Source: Brasilonema angustatum HA4187-MV1
GTDB taxonomy: Bacteria > Cyanobacteriota > Cyanobacteriia > Cyanobacteriales > Nostocaceae
NCBI GenBank assembly: GCA_019359695.1
Contig: JAHHGV010000030.1
Coordinates: forward strand, 1-64,000
DNA: 64,000 bases
Reading direction: 5' to 3'
Made by a program: the position numbers and the translations under genes. Shown piece by piece: positions 59,748 to 64,000 of this stretch. Under the pieces are notes generated by a model. It saw only the letters and a list, made by a program, of their open reading frames with translations, made no database searches and was not told the DNA's origin. Each line of letters begins with the position of its first letter. The stretch's first letter is position 1.

Positions 59748-60023
59748 TCAGCTAGAAAGTCCATTTTTCATCTCTGTATATTTCTGGTGCCATGCCTCAT
59801 CGGTTGGGGCTGGCAGAAAACCCATTCTGTAAAATATCTGTAGCTGAAAATCTCGCGCTCCCCGGCACAGGTGGTTTTCTGGTTTTCCTGACTGACGGGG
59901 ATGATGGCATAATTGAGAGGCTTCAGTTAAAACGGTCTGCTGAATTCTGGTAACTACCTCTGGAGCAGGATGCCTGCCGCTTTCGTTTGTTCTAAATGGA
60001 CAAGTCGCACATTTAGCTTTCAT
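59748..60023 (-). CDS. Small CxxCPF cysteine-motif protein
   Basis: 91 residues from ATG 60023 (GGTG just upstream); a TTG at 60092 would add 23 less typical residues. It begins MKAKCATCPFRTNESGRHP, then has SQLCHHPR and HLCRGARDFQLQIFYRMGF, giving four conserved Cys and several His that could bind zinc or an iron-sulfur cluster. I know this family (DUF6283-like) from phages and plasmids, function unknown. It is divergent from the TraC-like gene. Confidence 0.7.
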   Translation of the reverse strand: MKAKCATCPFRTNESGRHPAPEVVTRIQQTVLTEASQLCHHPRQSGKPENHLCRGARDFQLQIFYRMGFLPAPTDEAWHQKYTEMKNGLSS

Positions 60024-60122
60024 CACCGGATAGTCAGCCACATTTATAAGTTTTTTGGACAAGCGCTTTTTCTCTCCAGGCTCCCAGTACAATTAAACCT
60101 AAAATGAGAACTATCCTTCATT

Positions 60123-60656
60123 ATGGCAAGCATTAATTATTCTGCCAAAGCGCTGACGGTTGATGATATTGAAAAAGCTATTAAGGAACTGCAAGACCTC
60201 AAGAAATCAAAGGAACGTGAAGCGAGGGAAGCGCAGGAAAAATTACCCTCAGATGCGCGGCGGAAGGTGTTAATTGGTGTTGCCGTGCTGGAAGCACAGA
60301 AACGAGGATTTATCACGGAGGATTTTCTTCAGGAGGTGCTGGATAAATTCCTCACTAAAAATAAGGATCGAGCGGTATTTGATTTGGCTTCCCGTGAGAC
60401 GGAGGGGGATAAGCAGCAGCGGGGTAGACCCAAGAAAGAGAAAACGGCTGACACGCAAGCATCACAGTCGTCAGTTGTAGAACCTACTCCAGAACATTCT
60501 CCTGAACCTATTCCGGTTGTGACCGAAACAGAGGACAAGGAGGTTGCAACCGTGGCAGCAACTACAGACAATAAACCAGCAGCCAAACGTGTTGCGACTG
60601 CGCAGAGAAAAACAAGCAAGTCATCGAAAAAGCAGGATGAATGGGATTTAAAGTGA
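60123..60656 (+). CDS. TraC/MobC-like relaxosome accessory protein
   Basis: 177 residues. Residues 10-45 are a charged helix (IEKAIKELQDLKKSKEREAR); residues 46-90 read RRKVLIGVAVLEAQKRGF, then FLTKNKDRAVFDL, which matches the small accessory protein that accompanies MOBQ relaxases on many plasmids (RRKILvGA...R.DRALF). The C-terminal half is a Pro/Glu/Thr-rich disordered tail ending in basic KTSKSSKKQDEWD. The relaxase is 7 kb away on the other strand, so the pairing is inferred. Confidence 0.7.
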   Translation: MASINYSAKALTVDDIEKAIKELQDLKKSKEREAREAQEKLPSDARRKVLIGVAVLEAQKRGFITEDFLQEVLDKFLTKNKDRAVFDLASRETEGDKQQRGRPKKEKTADTQASQSSVVEPTPEHSPEPIPVVTETEDKEVATVAATTDNKPAAKRVATAQRKTSKSSKKQDEWDLK

Positions 60657-60732
60657 CATAAAAATATGGAATTTCTTGACGCGCTTAAGCAAAAAACGTA
60701 TTGATTTGACTCTTTTAATGCGAGAGTCAAAT

Positions 60733-61848
60733 ATGTCAGAAGAACCAGAACAGCAAGAGCAATCAGTTAAAAAAACAGCAAAAGCGACGAAACCAGTAAA
60801 AAAGAATTTCACCCAAATTTCTGCGATTCAGCGATATAGTAAGGGGCTGACCATTTACACGGCAAGTGTCCCCTTTCCCTTCGCGGCACAGGCATTTAAC
60901 TTTGATGGCACAGACAAGTCACCGGAGGAACGAGCACAGCGCAGTCTTGACCCGCGCCATGCGAAAAAAATCCGCCAGTACCTGGAGAATAATGAAGAAA
61001 GTTATTACCTGCCGCCGCTGATTGTGTCGGTCAATGGTGATGCGGAATTTACCCCATCCCGCAAAGATGGCGATATGGGGACACTGACAATCGGGATGAA
61101 TGCGCTTTATAGAATTCTCGACGGACAGCACCGTACCGCTGCTATTCGGGGATTATTGGACAAGAACGCGACCAAGGAGCGTTTTAAAGAGGAGCATATC
61201 TCGGTAGATTTTTTAATTGACATTGAGCTTGACCAGGCGAAAACCTATTTCAGGCTGTTGAACGCCACAGGAAAAACCGTATCGAAAAATCTGACAGCGC
61301 TTTATGCTGATGATGTAGAAAGCCGAGGGATTCATGATATTCTTGTGTATGTGCCGTTGTTCAGTGATTTGGTAGAGAAAGAAAAAACCAACCTGAACCC
61401 AAAAAATGAAAAGCTGTTCGTATATAAATGGCTGTTTGAAGCGACTAAACGGATGAAACCCCGTATCAATTCAGAATTCGATAAAATTTACTGCGAGTCA
61501 TTCTGGAGGGGATTATCGGATATTATTCCGCAATGGAAAGCAGCTTTTGAAGGTACACTGACTGCGCAACAAATCCGAGAGGAGTATATTTCCACGGCAG
61601 GAATTTTTATTGAGGCGCTGGGGGAAGTGGGAGCCATTTTGGTTGCGTCTTGCCAGGATAATCCAGAGAAAGTGGTAAAGTATCTTTCTCATTTGAAAAA
61701 TGTGGACTGGTCAAAGAACAATGCTGCTTGGCATAATCAGGTGGTTGATAGCAATGGAAAACTGCTGTCCCGTTCTGGAAGCCGGAAATTTTTGACAGAG
61801 TTTATGTTGGACAAAATGAACCTGGCGCACAAGCTTTTGGCGGCGTAA
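60733..61848 (+). CDS. DndB-like DGQHR-domain protein
   Basis: 371 residues from ATG 60733 (GAGAG seven bases upstream); ATG 60718 and TTG 60676 are alternatives. After a Lys/Glu-rich start the protein has YRILDGQHRTAAIRGLL, the diagnostic DGQHR motif, plus DPRHAKKIRQYLENNEESYY and FRLLNATGKTVSKNLTALYA. These are features of the DndB/DGQHR family, whose member DndB regulates phosphorothioate DNA modification. No dndA, C, D or E genes are nearby, so this is a solitary member. Role could be regulation of, or escape from, a host modification system. Confidence 0.82.
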   Translation: MSEEPEQQEQSVKKTAKATKPVKKNFTQISAIQRYSKGLTIYTASVPFPFAAQAFNFDGTDKSPEERAQRSLDPRHAKKIRQYLENNEESYYLPPLIVSVNGDAEFTPSRKDGDMGTLTIGMNALYRILDGQHRTAAIRGLLDKNATKERFKEEHISVDFLIDIELDQAKTYFRLLNATGKTVSKNLTALYADDVESRGIHDILVYVPLFSDLVEKEKTNLNPKNEKLFVYKWLFEATKRMKPRINSEFDKIYCESFWRGLSDIIPQWKAAFEGTLTAQQIREEYISTAGIFIEALGEVGAILVASCQDNPEKVVKYLSHLKNVDWSKNNAAWHNQVVDSNGKLLSRSGSRKFLTEFMLDKMNLAHKLLAA

Positions 61849-61958
61849 GGTTGAATGAAAGGGGTGTGGGGGGTAGGGATAACTTGAGAAAACTTATGGG
61901 AGACTCAAAAATTCAATCTTACCGATAGCTTTGATTCGTGCGCTTGAAAGTAAATAGA

Positions 61959-62184
61959 GATTGAGCCGAGATAGGTGTTGAAAAGTGCCACTTCACTGGA
62001 AACGCCTATTCTATATAGGTTTCTAGCATATTACATCTCGCAGTTCTAATGTCTGCTAATTACTATTAGCGGATATAAATTGACCGAAAACTGGGGTTTT
62101 ATGTCTGCTAATACCGCTCAAAACCCCTAAAAATGATGTCTGCTAATGTAAGTGGTACTATTTTTCACACATCTCGGCACAATC
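61959..62184 (+). mobile_element. Left 226-bp arm (MITE-like)
   Basis: Its own ends are imperfect inverted repeats: GATTGAGCCGAGATAGGTG on the left and, complemented, GATTGTGCCGAGATGTGTG on the right. Inside, TGTCTGCTAAT recurs four times (near 62050, 62103, 62137 and overlapping variants), and GGGGTTTT/AAAACCCC pair. No coding capacity. Confidence 0.85.
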
Positions 62185-62350
62185 CCACCTACATTCGGGT
62201 TTCCCCGCCAACCTAACTAATTGTTAAACTTTATCACAACAGTTTTGGCGGCTGTGTGTTGAAAATGGTAGATGCTCACTTCACGCTTGCCTCAAATTGT
62301 TCAACCTTATTATTTCTCTACAATTAACTTATGTAATAGGTGTGATAGCA

Positions 62351-62863
62351 CTATTTCGAGGCACTGAAAGGGGAGAGAAATCGTTTCAATACTTTCGACA
62401 TAGCCCAGGTGGGTATCCGAGGGCTTTGTCTAAGCAATTGAGAACGTTCATCCATAAGCTTTTCCCGGTGGCTAATAAAAGCTTCTGGCTTAATGAGGTT
62501 TGCTCTCCCCTGTTTGACAAGAAGGTAAGTTTTGGTCGCCCATGCGTCTAATACGTTTGCAGCCTCAAAGTGCAGTTTCTCCTTTTCAGCTGGATTCAAG
62601 AAAGACATGGCTCCGGTAATCGCGGAAACCACAAAGGCAGTAATTCCAGCAATAGTAGAATGTTTTGCAAAAGCTGACACACCAGCAATACTGGACAATA
62701 CTGAGGCAGGCAACCCAAAAAGCATATGAACATTTCCGTACATATTAGCTGCGTTGCGGTGACAACTGGACATTTCCAAAGCTTGATCCGCGTACCACTC
62801 TGCATCTCGTACAACGTCCGATAAAAATTCAGCGTAATTAGGAGTGCTACTTCCATCTGACAT
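62351..62863 (-). CDS. SLATT-domain two-TM protein
   Basis: 170 residues. Features of the SLATT fold: AEWYADQALEMSSCHRN near residue 20, two adjacent membrane helices (LFGLPASVLSSIAGVSAFA and IAGITAFVVSAITGAMSFL), then PAEKEKLHFEAANVLDAWA. SLATT proteins are predicted pore-forming effectors of nucleotide-second-messenger and related immune systems. No nucleotide synthase or SLOG partner lies beside it here. It is the only gene within the composite element, which suggests it moves as a stand-alone cargo. Confidence 0.8.
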   Translation of the reverse strand: MSDGSSTPNYAEFLSDVVRDAEWYADQALEMSSCHRNAANMYGNVHMLFGLPASVLSSIAGVSAFAKHSTIAGITAFVVSAITGAMSFLNPAEKEKLHFEAANVLDAWATKTYLLVKQGRANLIKPEAFISHREKLMDERSQLLRQSPRIPTWAMSKVLKRFLSPFSASK

Positions 62864-63051
62864 AGCTATACCTCATCCCTGTGCTCTATATTAGATGTTG
62901 AGCCATAGAATCGGAAAATTTTCAACAAATCCGTGAATTGTATAGGAATTTTTCACTTAGGGACTTGGTTAGGTCGAGAAATAATACTTGCTAAAAGACC
63001 TGTAAAAATAGTTGAATTAGCAATACCTTTGCCAAAATAAGAGCATGAAGG

Positions 63052-63277
63052 GATTGTGCCGAGATGTGTGAAAAATAGTACCACTTACATTAGCAGACAT
63101 CATTTTTAGGGGTTTTGAGCGGTATTAGCAGACATAAAACCCCAGTTTTCGGTCAATTTATATCCGCTAATGGTAATTAGCAGACATTAGAACTGCGAGA
63201 TGTAATATGCTAGAAACCTATATAGAATAGGCGTTTCCAGCGAAGTGGCACTTTTCAACACCTATCTCGGCTCAATC
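63052..63277 (-). mobile_element. Right 226-bp arm (MITE-like), inverted
   Basis: Reverse complement of the left arm with two substitutions (CTTCACTGG to CTTCGCTGG and TTACTATTA to TTACCATTA when both are read in the same direction). It ends 130 bases before the damaged start of the strawberry-notch-type gene. Confidence 0.85.
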
Positions 63278-63408
63278 CCAAATAAATCCCTACACCCCGC
63301 AACCCATACCCTGTTTCTGGTCAGTGTATCCATAAAAAATATTTAACTTGTAATTTTTTCTATTTTTAATAAAATTATCCAACAAGCAACTATTTTTATG
63401 TTGGGTAG

Positions 63409-64000
63409 GACTTTACGTCTGCTCTCGTCCAAGCTTTTGTCGAACACTTTCAGCAGGGTGGTCAATTTTCCACGATTACTGAGGCTCGGACGTTTGCGGT
63501 TCCCTATGTAGGGCAGTCAGTATCCCCTGGTTCTGCGTTGACAAAGCAGGTAGATGAAGCGGTAGAAGCGGCGCTGGTGCGGGTTGCCCAGAATGTGGTG
63601 ACAGGAGCAGCGACACCCCAGGAGGCGTATCGCCAGCTTGTCGAACTGCACGATCGCCAACCAGCCCTCAACGTTCGTTCTAGCACCAGTGTAGCTCAGC
63701 AAGCCTACAGTACCCCGTTGCCGATTGCTTACCTGGCTTCAGTTCTCGCTGGAGTAAACTCGGATACTACGGTATATGAACCTAGTGCGGGGCATGGCGC
63801 GTTATTACTGGGAAGCAGCCCGGACAAGGTGACGGTCAACGAGTTAAATCCGACACGGGCAGCAGACTTACGGTCACAGGGGTATACGGTAACAGAAACG
63901 GATGCTAGCCGTCTTACCCTGGAGAAGCTGCACGATGTTGTGATCATGAATCCCCCGTTTGGCACGGTGGAAGAAGAAGCATCAAAAAGACCAAAGCAGT
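63409..64000 (+). CDS. Strawberry-notch-type methylase/helicase, start defective, runs off window
   Basis: The frame is open from 63409 (right after TAG 63406-63408) to the window end. It encodes FTSALVQAFVEHFQQGGQF, then the methylase block TVYEPSAGHGALLLGSSPD and VVIMNPPFGTVEEEASKRP. EPSAGHGALL is the SAM-binding loop and NPPFG the catalytic motif of the N-terminal methylase that precedes a strawberry-notch/SF2 helicase in large phage and plasmid proteins (DarB-like). No ATG or GTG precedes the conserved N-terminus in this frame; ATG 63398 is in another frame and stops after 38 codons. A frameshift or 5' loss, perhaps linked to the nearby insertion, is likely. Confidence 0.75.

Larger units (their letters stand above)
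61957..63279. mobile_element. Composite transposon-like element carrying a SLATT gene
   Basis: Two 226-bp copies in inverted orientation (61959-62184 and 63052-63277) enclose 867 bp with one gene. The copies differ at two positions only. The whole unit, read with ends GAGATTGAG (61957) and CTCAATCCC (63279), is flanked by AAATA on both sides (61952-61956 and 63280-63284). Single-copy duplications are not seen at the inner borders. This is the pattern of a composite element that moved as one unit. Neither arm encodes a transposase, so mobility would need one in trans. Confidence 0.85.

Overview
The window looks like part of a large plasmid of a filamentous, probably heterocyst-forming cyanobacterium. 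The evidence is frequent HIP1-type GCGATCGC sites (for example near 13337, 16787, 18514, 22516, 32851, 39318, 51185), a CyRepA1-type replication protein, an STRR1-type heptamer repeat (CCCCAAT/GGGGATT) at 39379-39420, a TPR-CHAT protein and a filamentous-haemagglutinin-type secreted protein. No rRNA, tRNA or housekeeping gene was found. The gene content is plasmid replication, conjugation or mobilization, restriction and modification, toxin-antitoxin and accessory cassettes.

Layout. 1-6 kb: five phased 19-bp iterons (660-790), a RepA_C-type initiator on the minus strand, and four or five small unknown genes. 6-11.9 kb: a minus-strand block with a membrane pseudokinase, a DUF4407 protein, a VirD4/TraD-like coupling ATPase and small proteins. 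12.7-16.4 kb: a ParA/TraL-like ATPase, a DDP-motif membrane coiled-coil protein and two unknown genes. 16.4-20.7 kb: a double-HTH Dam-type methylase fusion, a ribbon-helix-helix protein, a minimal tyrosine recombinase next to a large inverted repeat, a strongly structured intergenic element and a PIN/DUF104 toxin-antitoxin pair. 21-27.7 kb: CoiA-zinc/GIY-YIG nuclease, TPR-CHAT protease, STAS-like (DUF4325), PIN nuclease and a second STAS-like gene. This is the best candidate here for an undescribed defence or signalling cassette. 27.8-33.6 kb: plasmid-type DNA polymerase I and CyRepA1 primase-helicase, a second replication module. 35-44.2 kb: a 9-kb co-directional run of about 17 small genes around a membrane-anchored P-loop ATPase, mostly unrecognised.

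45-57.7 kb: a secreted repeat protein, a MOBQ relaxase fused to a RepB-type primase, a nested inverted repeat in front of it (candidate oriT), a HTH protein surrounded by GGTGAAG heptamers, a SprT-like protein lacking the HE of HExxH, an Mrr-like nuclease, an adenine methylase and a J-domain protein. 58-64 kb: MITE-like elements, a serine beta-lactamase-family protein, a TraC/MobC-like accessory, a DndB/DGQHR protein, a SLATT two-TM protein enclosed by two inverted 226-bp repeats that differ at only two positions and carry an outer AAATA duplication (a composite element), and the 5'-defective start of a strawberry-notch-type methylase/helicase running off the end.

How the parts fit (inference): coupling protein, MOBQ relaxase, candidate oriT, ParA/TraL-like and TraM-like proteins and the TraC-like accessory would give a mobilizable or conjugative plasmid. 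No VirB4/VirB-type channel genes are visible here. Two unrelated initiators suggest a co-integrate or multireplicon plasmid. The accessory genes (CHAT/STAS/PIN, SLATT, DndB-like, Mrr, orphan methylases, TA) have the flavour of a defence and anti-defence region, but no function is demonstrated by sequence alone.
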